64,000 nucleotides of DNA, taken from positions 552,886-616,885 of the forward strand of contig CALMYJ010000003.1 in NCBI GenBank assembly GCA_937873715.1. Direction: 5' to 3'. Below, in pieces: positions 17,463-26,914 of the stretch. Under the pieces are notes generated by a model, which saw only the letters and a list, made by a program, of their open reading frames with translations, was not told the origin of the DNA and searched no databases. The translations under genes and the position numbers were made by a program. The DNA is from an uncultured Chitinophagaceae bacterium. GTDB lineage: Bacteria > Bacteroidota > Bacteroidia > Chitinophagales > Chitinophagaceae. The first letter of the stretch is position 1; every line of letters starts with the position of its first letter.

Positions 17463-19139
17463 ATGTGCAGGTTGTTGGGCATAGTATTATTGGTGGTGTT
17501 CGCAAGCTCAATAACGGGCTGTAAAAAAAGCAGCACTAGCCAGCCTGCGCCTCCACCGGCAGCCCTTACGGTTCAAAATATTTTTATTGACGGCACCGCT
17601 GTACCCAATGGGCAACTGCGGTACAATATTGCTGTTGGCGCAACTATTAAAATTGTTTTAAGCAGTGCGGTATCCAGGCCAACTGTTGCTGGGGCTGTTA
17701 ACCTTAGCGCAACCGGCGCTTCGGCTGCCACAGCGCTAAACATTAGTTACGAAAATAATGACAACACTATTGTACTACAACCTGCAGCAGCATTACTGCA
17801 TCTTACAAAATACCGCTTTGAGGTAAAGAACAGCTTAGTATCTGCTGCAGGCGGTAAACTCAATCTGCAGGCACAAAGAGATTTTATTACAAGGATAGAC
17901 AGCACCCCTAAGTTTCCGCTTATCAGCAATGAGGAATTGCTTACAAAAGTGCAGCAGCAAACCTTTAAATATTTCTGGGATTTTGCCCACCCCGTTAGCG
18001 GGCTTGCCAGGGAACGAAATTCATCGGGCGACCTTGTTACTTCCGGCGGCAGTGGTTTTGGTATCATGTGTATACCGGTTGCCATTGAACGAAATTTTAT
18101 TACCCGGCAACAAGGGCTGCAGCGAATGCAAACTATTGTGGCTTTTTTAAAAAACACTGGCGAAAAATTTCATGGTGCTTTTCCGCACTGGTTGAATGGT
18201 ATTACCGGCAAAGCCATTGCTTTTAGTGCAAAAGATGATGGTGCCGATTTGGTAGAAACCTCTTACCTCATTGCAGGCCTGCTCACCGCAAGGCAGTACT
18301 TTGATTTGCCTTCGGCAGATGAAGTGGCCCTGCGTAACGACATCAATGCCATCTGCAATGCCGTGGAGTGGGACTGGTTCAGGCGTGGCGGGCAGGATGT
18401 ATTATATTGGCACTGGAGCCCCAACTACGGCTGGGATATGAACCTGCCCATACGGGGCTGGAACGAATGCCTCATTACGTATATACTGGCAGCGGCTTCC
18501 ACCACACACGGTATTCCTGCATCGGTATATACCAATGGCTGGGCAGGCACTCCCGGGTTTAAAAATGGCAATAATTATTACGGGTATACCCTGCCGTTAG
18601 GCATGGCGGCTGGCGGGCCTATGTTCTTTTCACATTATTCATTTTTAGGCATTAATCCCAACGGGTTAAAAGATGCTTATGCTGATTATGCCCTGCAGGT
18701 AAAAAACCACGCCCTGGTTAATTACAGTTATTGCGTGGCTAACCCCAAAAATTACTTCGGTTATAGTAACCAGTGCTGGGGCCTTACGGCAAGCGATATT
18801 CCCAATGGCTATACTGCCAGTTCGCCCACCAACGATATAGGCGTAATTGCACCAACGGCTGCACTGGCATCCATTGCTTATACACCGGAGGAAAGTATGC
18901 AGGCGCTCAAATTTTTTTATTACATACTCGGGGATAAAATATGGAAAGACTATGGCTTTGTAGATGCTTTTGCTTTACAAGACCTCTGGTATGCCAATTC
19001 ATTCCTGGCTATCGACCAGGGCCCGATAATCATCATGATTGAAAATTACCGAAGCGGCCTGGTTTGGAATTTACTGAGTAACTGTGCCGAAGTAAAAGCG
19101 GCTATGATAAAGCTGGGATTTACAGCACCCTATTTGTAA
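17463..19139 (+). CDS. GH144-type (glucoamylase-fold, PF10091) endo-beta-1,2-glucanase lipoprotein with Ig-like domain
   Basis: 558 residues. Lipobox SITGC (Cys20) is followed by a Pro-rich linker and an Ig-like SbsA-type domain (about 40-140). An alpha/alpha-barrel glucoamylase-fold domain runs from about 155 to the end. Barrel motifs are [53 protein letters not shown] with WNECLITY, and the terminal [15 protein letters not shown]. This arrangement is that of the GH144 beta-1,2-glucanases first characterised from Chitinophaga. It is the first of three paralogues in this operon and the only one with the Ig-like module. Exact linkage specificity is inferred from family. Confidence 0.85.
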   Translation: MCRLLGIVLLVVFASSITGCKKSSTSQPAPPPAALTVQNIFIDGTAVPNGQLRYNIAVGATIKIVLSSAVSRPTVAGAVNLSATGASAATALNISYENNDNTIVLQPAAALLHLTKYRFEVKNSLVSAAGGKLNLQAQRDFITRIDSTPKFPLISNEELLTKVQQQTFKYFWDFAHPVSGLARERNSSGDLVTSGGSGFGIMCIPVAIERNFITRQQGLQRMQTIVAFLKNTGEKFHGAFPHWLNGITGKAIAFSAKDDGADLVETSYLIAGLLTARQYFDLPSADEVALRNDINAICNAVEWDWFRRGGQDVLYWHWSPNYGWDMNLPIRGWNECLITYILAAASTTHGIPASVYTNGWAGTPGFKNGNNYYGYTLPLGMAAGGPMFFSHYSFLGINPNGLKDAYADYALQVKNHALVNYSYCVANPKNYFGYSNQCWGLTASDIPNGYTASSPTNDIGVIAPTAALASIAYTPEESMQALKFFYYILGDKIWKDYGFVDAFALQDLWYANSFLAIDQGPIIIMIENYRSGLVWNLLSNCAEVKAAMIKLGFTAPYL

Positions 19140-19151
19140 ATTGTAACAACC

Positions 19152-20006
19152 ATGCAGGTTTTTAAAAAAAGAACGATTGGCTTGCTGTGCAGTATTATAC
19201 TGCTGGGACAGTTGTATGCCCAGGTAACCATCCCGGTAATGAGTTTTAATATCCGCCTTGATGTGGCTTCGGATGGCGACAACCGCTGGGATGTACGCAA
19301 ACAAAAAGTGGCTGCATTAATGAATTACTATGCTGCTGATTTTATCGGCGCACAGGAAGTACAGCATCACCAGTTGCAGTACCTGCTTACACAACTTACC
19401 GGGTACAGTTACATCGGCGTAGGCCGTGATGATGGAAAAACCGATGGCGAATATTCCTGCATTTTTTACAACAGCAAAAAATATACACTGCTGCAGCAAC
19501 ATACTTTCTGGCTGTCGCCCACGCCCGACTCCATTTCTTTTGGCTGGAATGCTGCCTGCAGAAGGGTTTGTACTTATGGCTTATTTCAGCATAAGGCCAC
19601 TAAAAAATTTTTAATGGTGGCCAATACACATTTTGATCATATCAGCGATAGCGCAAGGCTGGAATCGGCAAAGCTCATTTGTACTACAATTATCCGCCGC
19701 AGTTCTGGCAAATACCCTGTTATCATTACCGGCGATTTTAATTCAAAGCCTGATGAAGCACCAGCCGCCTGGATGACCAAGTATTTTAATAATGCCCGGA
19801 GCATCAGTACACATCCGCCCTATGGCCCTGCCGATACCTGGAATGCATTTGCATTTGATAAAAAACCCGATGGTTGTATCGATTACATTTTTGTTTCGAA
19901 ACGCAACAATATTTCGGTGAACAGTTTTGCCACCATTACCGATTCGTACGATATGAAATATCCTTCAGATCATTTCCCCATCATGGCTGTAATTGAAATA
20001 AAATGA
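19152..20006 (+). CDS. Secreted endonuclease/exonuclease/phosphatase (EEP) superfamily protein
   Basis: 284 residues with a signal peptide ending near LYAQ (about residue 24). EEP motifs are intact: MSFNIRLD, GAQEVQ (metal Glu), VANTHFDH (catalytic His/Asp), TGDFNSKP, and the closing SDHFPIMA. This DNase I-like fold also includes sphingomyelinases and phosphodiesterases. Secretion and position between two GH144 genes argue for phosphodiester or phosphomonoester removal from the glycan rather than DNA repair. Its stop overlaps the next GH144 start (ATGA), so the two are translationally coupled. Substrate unknown. Confidence 0.85.
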   Translation: MQVFKKRTIGLLCSIILLGQLYAQVTIPVMSFNIRLDVASDGDNRWDVRKQKVAALMNYYAADFIGAQEVQHHQLQYLLTQLTGYSYIGVGRDDGKTDGEYSCIFYNSKKYTLLQQHTFWLSPTPDSISFGWNAACRRVCTYGLFQHKATKKFLMVANTHFDHISDSARLESAKLICTTIIRRSSGKYPVIITGDFNSKPDEAPAAWMTKYFNNARSISTHPPYGPADTWNAFAFDKKPDGCIDYIFVSKRNNISVNSFATITDSYDMKYPSDHFPIMAVIEIK

Positions 20007-21376
20007 CAAATACAAAACGATACTTATTCTGCATACCTGCCCTCATTTGTTGCAGTATGCTGTGCTGTTTTTTTTCCTGTAACCAACAGCAAAAAAAGCA
20101 GACAACCGATGTTGAAAAACTTTCTGATTCTGCACTGCTCGATATAGTGCAGCAGCAAACCATCAAATATTTTACCGAAGGTGCCGAGCCGGTGAGCGGC
20201 ATGGCCAGGGAGCGCTTTCATGCAGATGATAATTATCCGCAAAATGATAAGCACATTATCACCAGTGGTGGCAGTGGCTTTGGTGTAATGTGCCTGCTGG
20301 TAGCAATGGAGCGAAAATTTATTACAAGGGAAGAAGGTGTTCGGCGGCTCGAAAAAATTGTTCAATTTTTAGAAACGGCCGACCGTTTTCATGGCACATG
20401 GCCACACTGGTGGAATGGCGAAACCGGTAAGGTAAAACCCTTTAGTAAAAAGGATGATGGCGGCGACCTGGTGGAAACTTCTTTTATGCTGCAGGGTTTG
20501 CTTTGTGCCCGGCAATATTTGAAAGATGGGACGGATACAGAAAAAACTCTGGCACAGCGTATGGATAAACTGTGGCGTGAAGTGGAATTCGACTGGTACC
20601 GCAATGGACAAAATGTATTGTACTGGCACTGGAGCCCCAACTATAACTGGGAAATGAATTTCCCGGTACGGGGTTACAATGAATGTTTAATTATGTATGT
20701 GCTGGCAGCAGCATCACCCACGCATGGTGTACCTGCTGAAGTGTATCATGAGGGTTGGGCCGAAAATGGAAAAATCAAATTTCCTCATACGGCTTTGGGC
20801 TACCCGTTGCAGTTACGCTACCAGGGTAATCCACAGAACGGGGCACCGCTTTTTTGGTCGCAGTATTCTTTTTTAGGGCTAAACCCTAATGTCTTAAAAG
20901 ACCGCTATGCCGATTACTGGCAGGAAAATGTTAATCACTCCCTGATAAATTATACCTGGTGTGTACAAAACCCAAAACAATATAAAGGGTATGGAAAAAA
21001 TAACTGGGGGCTTACATCCAGTTACTCTGTTAAAGGTTATGCCGGTCATGCGCCTAATCCCGATTCTGATTTGGGCGTTATCAGTCCTACCGCTGCACTC
21101 TCCTCATTTCCTTACACACCTGCACAGTCGATGGCTGCAATGAGGTACTGGTACAACGATAAGAAGGATAAGCTATGGGGCCCTTTTGGTTTTTACGATG
21201 CCTTTAGTGAAACAGATAACTGGTACCCGGTGCATTACCTGGCTATCGACCAGGGGCCAATACCCGTAATGATTGAAAACTATCGGACTGGATTGTTGTG
21301 GAAGTTATTTATGAGTTGCCCCGAAGTGCAGGATGGATTAAATAAACTGGGCTTTGATTATCCCGGCAAAAATTAA
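20003..21376 (+). CDS. GH144-type glucoamylase-fold beta-1,2-glucanase lipoprotein (paralogue 2)
   Basis: 457 residues. Lipobox FFSC (about Cys26) is followed by QQQKKQ and then directly by the alpha/alpha barrel with no Ig domain. Conserved blocks are [56 protein letters not shown] with YNECLIMY, and [18 protein letters not shown]. Overlaps the EEP gene by 4 bases. Shared blocks with the genes at 17463 and 22621 show that they are paralogues, but identity is low enough that recent tandem duplication is unlikely. Division of labour (endo versus exo, branch tolerance) is a reasonable inference. Confidence 0.87.
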   Translation: MTNTKRYLFCIPALICCSMLCCFFSCNQQQKKQTTDVEKLSDSALLDIVQQQTIKYFTEGAEPVSGMARERFHADDNYPQNDKHIITSGGSGFGVMCLLVAMERKFITREEGVRRLEKIVQFLETADRFHGTWPHWWNGETGKVKPFSKKDDGGDLVETSFMLQGLLCARQYLKDGTDTEKTLAQRMDKLWREVEFDWYRNGQNVLYWHWSPNYNWEMNFPVRGYNECLIMYVLAAASPTHGVPAEVYHEGWAENGKIKFPHTALGYPLQLRYQGNPQNGAPLFWSQYSFLGLNPNVLKDRYADYWQENVNHSLINYTWCVQNPKQYKGYGKNNWGLTSSYSVKGYAGHAPNPDSDLGVISPTAALSSFPYTPAQSMAAMRYWYNDKKDKLWGPFGFYDAFSETDNWYPVHYLAIDQGPIPVMIENYRTGLLWKLFMSCPEVQDGLNKLGFDYPGKN

Positions 21377-21380
21377 CTAC

Positions 21381-22613
21381 ATGAAAAAAACGGCATATAC
21401 CATAACCTTTGTTTTTATTACACTGCTGGCTGCAGCGCAAAAAAAGCATAAAGCCATATTTGTAATTGCAGATGGCATACCTGCCGATTTAATTGAAAGC
21501 CTGCACATGCCGGCATTAAAAACAATTACAGCAGCAGGGGGTTATGCCCGTGCTTATGTTGGCGGCGAAAAAAACGGTTATTCACAAACATCCACTATAT
21601 CTGCTGTGGGCTATAACAGTTTGCTTACAGGCGTATGGGCCAATAAGCATAATGTGTGGGGTAATTATGGCAGTGAGATTGACTCCATCAATTACCATTA
21701 CTGGAACATTTACAGGCTTTTTAAACAACAGTATCCGCAAAAAACTACAGCCATATTTTCAACCTGGATAGATAACCGCACCAAATTAGTAGGGAGTGAA
21801 GCGGCAGCTGCCGGCAACCTGCAACCCGATATTGTATTCGACGGGCTGGAATTGGATACCCTTCAGTATCCGCATGATGGCGGGCATTTTTATAATGTGA
21901 TTGATGAAGCCGTAATACAAAGCGCTGCACAAAGTATTCGGAAAGATGCACCGGATTTATCGTGGGTGTACCTGGAGTACACCGATGAAATGGGCCACCA
22001 GTATGGCAACAGCGATTCACTCACCAATGCTGTATTACAACTGGATGGCAAGCTTAAAAAATTATGGGATGCTATTGAATATCGCCAGCAAAACTTTAAT
22101 GAAGAATGGCAGATTTGGATCACCACCGATCATGGCCGGGAAGATAACGGCTTTCATCATGGCGCACAAACTGAAAGAGAAAGAACAATATGGATTGCTA
22201 CCAATGCAACAGCGCTCAACAGTTATTTCAAATCAGGCAATGCTGCTATTGTTGATATAATGCCCACTATAGCCCGGCACCTCGGTATTGCTATTCCAAA
22301 AGATAAACTAATAGAACTGGATGGCATTCCATTAACTGGTGCATTATCCGCCACACAATTGAAAGCCGTTTGGCACAACCATACCATTCAACTAAGCTGG
22401 AAGCCGATTATAAAAAGCGGGCAGGCAAAAATTTGGATAACCAGCACCAATCATTTTAAGTCGGGGGGTAAAGATGCGTATGTGCTTCTTGCAAAAGTGC
22501 CAGTGGCCAATGGCCGGGCAAGGGTTGATGTAAAAAATATGCCTGCCGGTTTTTACAAAGTTGTACTGGAGTGCCCACATAATTTCTTAAACAGATGGAT
22601 CATTCAAAAATAA
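21381..22613 (+). CDS. Secreted type I phosphodiesterase / nucleotide pyrophosphatase (NPP-like)
   Basis: 410 residues from the ATG at 21381, which starts a clean signal peptide ([20 protein letters not shown]); an upstream in-frame start would overlap the previous gene. Alkaline-phosphatase-superfamily metal sites are visible: Asp31 in FVIADGIP, a Thr/Ser nucleophile region ([18 protein letters not shown]), [17 protein letters not shown] and HHGA. A small C-terminal beta domain (about 325-410) follows. Relatives cleave phosphodiesters such as nucleotide pyrophosphates, glycerophosphodiesters or phosphocholine. Between GH144 genes, removal of phosphoglycerol- or phosphocholine-type substituents from a glucan is attractive but unproven. 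Confidence 0.85.
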   Translation: MKKTAYTITFVFITLLAAAQKKHKAIFVIADGIPADLIESLHMPALKTITAAGGYARAYVGGEKNGYSQTSTISAVGYNSLLTGVWANKHNVWGNYGSEIDSINYHYWNIYRLFKQQYPQKTTAIFSTWIDNRTKLVGSEAAAAGNLQPDIVFDGLELDTLQYPHDGGHFYNVIDEAVIQSAAQSIRKDAPDLSWVYLEYTDEMGHQYGNSDSLTNAVLQLDGKLKKLWDAIEYRQQNFNEEWQIWITTDHGREDNGFHHGAQTERERTIWIATNATALNSYFKSGNAAIVDIMPTIARHLGIAIPKDKLIELDGIPLTGALSATQLKAVWHNHTIQLSWKPIIKSGQAKIWITSTNHFKSGGKDAYVLLAKVPVANGRARVDVKNMPAGFYKVVLECPHNFLNRWIIQK

Positions 22614-22620
22614 AGTTGTT

Positions 22621-24072
22621 ATGAAAAAGTATTGTATTGCCGCTGCCTGTTGTATCAGCTCAATAGCAGCATTTGCACAGGTAAAAAGTATTGCACTTAT
22701 AAAAGGAAAATACGGCGATGGGCCGGATAGTATTGCGCCTGTTGGTATAATAAAAAATCTAACAGATGAACAATTGTTAGAAACAGTGCAAAAACAAACC
22801 TTTCGTTTTTTTTGGCATGGCGCACATCCGCACAGCGGCCTGGCATTGGAAAGAAGCAACAGTGTGCTGGCCGAACATTATTGGGATTATATCAACGAAG
22901 CCTGGGATGAGCCCAACTTCAGCACCACCGAATTTGGTAAAGATGCTGGTGCCATTGGCGGCACCGGTTTTGGTATCATGAGCACCATCGTTGCGGTAGA
23001 GAGAGGCTGGATAGGCAGGGACACGGCGGTACGGCGACTGATAAAGATTGCAGACTTTTTGATTAATGCCGATTGCTATCATGGCATTTATCCGCATTTT
23101 ATGAATGCCCGTACCGGTAAAACCATCCGGTTCGACAGGCTGGATGATGGTGCTGATATAGTGGAAACAAGTTACCTGCTGATGGGCTTTTTATGTGCCA
23201 GAGAATATTTTAATAAAGAAACTCCACGGGAAATATACCTGCGCAAACGCATCAACCAGATGTGGGGCGCTGCTAACTGGAACTGGCACACGAATAATGA
23301 AAAAAAGCTGTACTGGCACTGGAGCCCCACCAACGGCTTCGATATGAATTTCCCGGTGTGGGGCTACAATGAATGTTTGATTACGTATATCATGGCAGCA
23401 TCGGCGCCCAACCCGTACAAAGCCATTTCGCCGGATGCCTACAATGGTACGTGGACGGGTAGCCCAAGTTTTAAAAGCGATAGTGTGTACTACGGCTATA
23501 AACTTCCTTTAGGCAATTACGGGCAGGATATGGGCGGCCCATTATTTTTTGAGCAATATACTTTCCAGGGTATTGATCCCAATGGCTTAACGGATTCCCT
23601 CGGCAACGATTATTTTTTACAAGGCAAAAATCATACACTCATCAACCGGGCTTTTTGCATGGATAATCCCAATAAGTTTAAAGGCTACAGTGCTGTTTGC
23701 TGGGGCTTAACAGCCGGCGATAGTTACAAAGGGTATTTGGCACATAGTCCTCAAAACGACCGGGGTGTAATACAACCCACCGCAGCTATTGCTTCTATGC
23801 CTTACACACCAAAGGAAAGCATGGAGGCATTAAGGCATTTTTATTATGGACTCGGTAATAAAATATGGAGTAAGTATGGCTTTGTAGATGGCTTCAGTAT
23901 TCATCATAACTGGTATGCACAATCGCATTTGGCAATCGACCAGGGACCAATTATAACCATGATTGAAAATTACAGAACAGGGTTGCTCTGGAATTTATTT
24001 ATGAAAATACCCGATGTGCAGCGGGGGCTCAAAAGGCTGGGCTTTAGCAGCAGCAAGTGGCCATTGAAATAA
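22621..24072 (+). CDS. GH144-type glucoamylase-fold beta-1,2-glucanase (paralogue 3)
   Basis: 483 residues with a type I signal peptide ending AFAQ (about residue 20), so it is likely soluble and periplasmic, unlike the two lipidated paralogues. Barrel blocks are TFRFFWHGAHPHSGLALER, GTGFGIMSTIVAVERGW, DDGADIVETSYLL, YWHWSPTNGFDMN with YNECLITY, and [18 protein letters not shown]. An extra segment of about 25 residues precedes GGTGFG (HYWDYINEAWDEPNF), which is absent from the other two and may reshape the active-site cleft. Last hydrolase of the operon before the redox genes, 14 bases upstream of the next CDS. Confidence 0.87.
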   Translation: MKKYCIAAACCISSIAAFAQVKSIALIKGKYGDGPDSIAPVGIIKNLTDEQLLETVQKQTFRFFWHGAHPHSGLALERSNSVLAEHYWDYINEAWDEPNFSTTEFGKDAGAIGGTGFGIMSTIVAVERGWIGRDTAVRRLIKIADFLINADCYHGIYPHFMNARTGKTIRFDRLDDGADIVETSYLLMGFLCAREYFNKETPREIYLRKRINQMWGAANWNWHTNNEKKLYWHWSPTNGFDMNFPVWGYNECLITYIMAASAPNPYKAISPDAYNGTWTGSPSFKSDSVYYGYKLPLGNYGQDMGGPLFFEQYTFQGIDPNGLTDSLGNDYFLQGKNHTLINRAFCMDNPNKFKGYSAVCWGLTAGDSYKGYLAHSPQNDRGVIQPTAAIASMPYTPKESMEALRHFYYGLGNKIWSKYGFVDGFSIHHNWYAQSHLAIDQGPIITMIENYRTGLLWNLFMKIPDVQRGLKRLGFSSSKWPLK

Positions 24073-24085
24073 AATTATTGTTGAA

Positions 24086-26815
24086 ATGAGCAGGCGAAAT
24101 TCAAAAATACTCATGGTGTTGTTATTGCTGGCAGCAGCAGTGGCAGCCTGCTATTTTATGATGCCTGCCAAAAATAAAATTGATTTTAACGCACAGGTAA
24201 AACCCATCTTCAATAAAAAATGTATTGCCTGTCATGGTGGGGTAAAGCAGCAGTCGGAGTTTAGTTTGCTATTTAGGGAAGAAGCATTGAAAAAAGCAAA
24301 ATCTGGTAAGTATGCCATTGTGCCGGGTGATGCAGCCCAAAGCGAATTGATAAAGAGGATTAAGGCAAAAGATGAAGAAGAACGAATGCCTTATAAACAT
24401 GAACCACTGAGTAAAGAGGATATAGCTATTTTGGAACAGTGGATTGATGAGGGTGCAGTATGGGGTACACATTGGGCTTATATACCAGTGGCAAAGCCGG
24501 CTATACCCGATGAAAAAAATGATTGGATAAAAAATAATATTGACCGTTTTGTTTTTCAAAAGTTACAAGAAGAAAAATTAACGCCATCCGCCGAAGCAGA
24601 AAAAGCAACGCTTTTAAGAAGAGCAGCGCTCGATTTAACCGGGCTGCCGCCAAACGATAAGATTGCTCAAAAGTTTTTAAAAGATAATTCGCCGCAGGCC
24701 TACGGTAATTTGATTGACGACTTGCTGGCCGCACCTGCTTATGGCGAAAGATGGACAGCACTTTGGCTCGACCTTGCCCGTTATGCCGATACTAAAGGCT
24801 ATGAAGCCGACCGCACAAGATCAATTTGGATGTACCGTGACTGGCTGATTAAAGCTTTTAATGCAGATAAACCGTACAATGATTTTTTAACTGAACAAAT
24901 TGCAGGCGACCTCATGCCCGGCGCTGATGATGATAAATACATCGCCACGGCTTTTCATCGAAATACCATGACCAATGATGAAGGCGGTACCGATAACGAA
25001 GAGTTTAGAACTGCAGCCGTAATTGACAGGGTAAATACCACCTGGAGTGCTTTAATGGGTACTACTTTCAGTTGTGTGCAATGCCACAGTCATCCTTACG
25101 ATCCCTTTACACACGAGGAATATTACAAGTTCCTGGCATTTTTTAATAATACCCGTGATGAGGATACGGAGATAGATTATCCACTGCTCAGGTTTTATAA
25201 CGGTGCCGATAGTACGAACTGGAATAGCCTGCATCATTGGTTTTCCCAAAACACCAATGCAGATGACAGTAAATGGTACCAGCAGTTTATGCGTACGATG
25301 CAGCCAGCGGTTAACTCTCTTCGTTGCGATAATTACCAAAACGGTATCTTATATGTAAACCTGTATGCTTCGCTGGATAATAGCGGTACCTGCAGGCTAC
25401 CGGATATTAATTTTAATAATAAGCGGCATTTAATTTTCAGGTATTTCAACCAGCAGGCAGATGCAAAACTGTATATCAGTCTTGATAGCGTTAATGGTAA
25501 ACTTTTAAATACAGTTCAGTTAAAGAAATGCGGCGATAAGTGGAAAATACAAATGGAAGATTTGCCTGAACTAACAGGAAGGCATAGCCTGTATTTCAGG
25601 TATTACAGTCCAACAATAAACAGCCCTTACCCGGGTATTTTGTTCGACTGGTTTGCTTTTGCACCAATATTTCCGGGAGCAGGCACAAAGGAGCAGGTGC
25701 AATACAGCAAACAGTTTACGGATTTACTGAATGCAGAACCCGAAACAGTTCCTGTAATGGTGGAAAGCAACAAGGAGCAATACCGGCAAACACATGTGTT
25801 TGACAGGGGGAACTGGATGGTGAAAACAAAATTAGTGGAGCCTGCCGTGCCACATATCATGAATGCTATGCCTGCCAATGCCCCTGCCAACCGATTGGGG
25901 CTAGCCATGTGGCTCACTGATAAAAAAAATCCGCTTACGGCAAGAACGATGGTGAACCGCTTGTGGGAGCAATTGTTTGGAACCGGCCTTGCAGAAACCT
26001 TAGAAGACTTAGGCACACAGGGTATACCGCCCTTGCACAAAGAGTTGTTGGATTACCTGGCCTGGCAGTTTATGTATGAATATAACTGGAGCATAAAAAA
26101 ATTATTGAAAGAAATTGTTACCTCAGCCACGTATCGGCAATCCTCCAAAACCACACCGGAATTACTTCAAAAAGACCCGAACAATATTTTGCTGGCAAGG
26201 CAAACAAGGGTACGACTGAGTGGAGAACAGTTGAGAGACCAGGCTTTGGCCGTAAGCAAGCTGCTGAATACAACAATGTACGGTAAAAGCGTAATGCCCT
26301 GGCAACCGGAAGGTATATGGTTATCCCCTTACAACGGCGATAAATGGGAAACCGCAAACGATGGGAACCAGTACCGGCGTGCCCTATATACTTTTTGGAA
26401 ACGTACAGCACCTTATCCCACTATGATCAATTTTGATGGTGCCAGCAGGGAAGTGTGTGTAACTAAAAGGATACGCACCAATACACCATTGCAGGCGCTC
26501 AACAGTTTGAACGATGCAGCCTTTTTGGTGCTGGCAAAACAGTTTGCAGCGAATATGATAAAAGCAGTAGAAGGAAATGCTGAAGCACAAATTAAAAAAG
26601 GCTACGAAGCCATGATGTATAAACCGGTGTCGGATACTAAACTTAAAACACTTGTTGGTTTATATAACGAAGCATTGGCTCAATACAAAAAAGATAAAGC
26701 GGCAGCCGAAAAATTAATTGGTGTAAAAGAGAACGAAGCTAAGCCTGAAACTGCAGCAATGATTGTTGTTGCCAATGCGATGATGAATTTGGATGAGTGG
26801 CTGAATAAAAATTAA
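24086..26815 (+). CDS. PSCyt1-DUF1549-DUF1553 cytochrome-domain lipoprotein with CBM-like insertion
   Basis: 909 residues. The N-terminal hydrophobic segment ends in a lipobox-like VAAC (Cys22). A planctomycete-type cytochrome domain has heme site CIACH (Cys46, Cys49, His50) and a late Met-containing stretch. DUF1549 (about 150-350) has a second CVQCH (Cys330-His334), then DUF1553 (about 590-850, with NRLWEQLFGTGL and SREVCVTKRIRTNTPLQAL). Between them, about 425-530, lies a beta-rich segment (LPDINFNNKRHLIFRY...FDWFAF) resembling a CBM6-type carbohydrate-binding fold. Function of the family is unknown. It is typically paired with DUF1501, as here. Probably exported and heme-bearing. Confidence 0.85.
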   Translation: MSRRNSKILMVLLLLAAAVAACYFMMPAKNKIDFNAQVKPIFNKKCIACHGGVKQQSEFSLLFREEALKKAKSGKYAIVPGDAAQSELIKRIKAKDEEERMPYKHEPLSKEDIAILEQWIDEGAVWGTHWAYIPVAKPAIPDEKNDWIKNNIDRFVFQKLQEEKLTPSAEAEKATLLRRAALDLTGLPPNDKIAQKFLKDNSPQAYGNLIDDLLAAPAYGERWTALWLDLARYADTKGYEADRTRSIWMYRDWLIKAFNADKPYNDFLTEQIAGDLMPGADDDKYIATAFHRNTMTNDEGGTDNEEFRTAAVIDRVNTTWSALMGTTFSCVQCHSHPYDPFTHEEYYKFLAFFNNTRDEDTEIDYPLLRFYNGADSTNWNSLHHWFSQNTNADDSKWYQQFMRTMQPAVNSLRCDNYQNGILYVNLYASLDNSGTCRLPDINFNNKRHLIFRYFNQQADAKLYISLDSVNGKLLNTVQLKKCGDKWKIQMEDLPELTGRHSLYFRYYSPTINSPYPGILFDWFAFAPIFPGAGTKEQVQYSKQFTDLLNAEPETVPVMVESNKEQYRQTHVFDRGNWMVKTKLVEPAVPHIMNAMPANAPANRLGLAMWLTDKKNPLTARTMVNRLWEQLFGTGLAETLEDLGTQGIPPLHKELLDYLAWQFMYEYNWSIKKLLKEIVTSATYRQSSKTTPELLQKDPNNILLARQTRVRLSGEQLRDQALAVSKLLNTTMYGKSVMPWQPEGIWLSPYNGDKWETANDGNQYRRALYTFWKRTAPYPTMINFDGASREVCVTKRIRTNTPLQALNSLNDAAFLVLAKQFAANMIKAVEGNAEAQIKKGYEAMMYKPVSDTKLKTLVGLYNEALAQYKKDKAAAEKLIGVKENEAKPETAAMIVVANAMMNLDEWLNKN

Positions 26816-26820
26816 ATTTC

Positions 26821-26903
26821 ACCACATAGGTGGATTAGGCATATAGGTTCACACAGCTAAGATTGAGCTATGTGTTTTCTATGTATCTATGATTCTATGT
26901 GGT
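26821..26903 (+). repeat. Palindromic intergenic repeat, ACCACATAG family, copy 1
   Basis: Begins ACCACATAGG and ends CTATGTGGT, a perfect 9-bp terminal inverted repeat, with further CATAG/CTATG units inside that can pair as a long imperfect hairpin. Fills the whole gap between the cytochrome-domain gene and the DUF1501 gene. Two related copies lie at 36689 and 38013. Confidence 0.8.
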
Positions 26904-26914
26904 AAGAATAGAAT

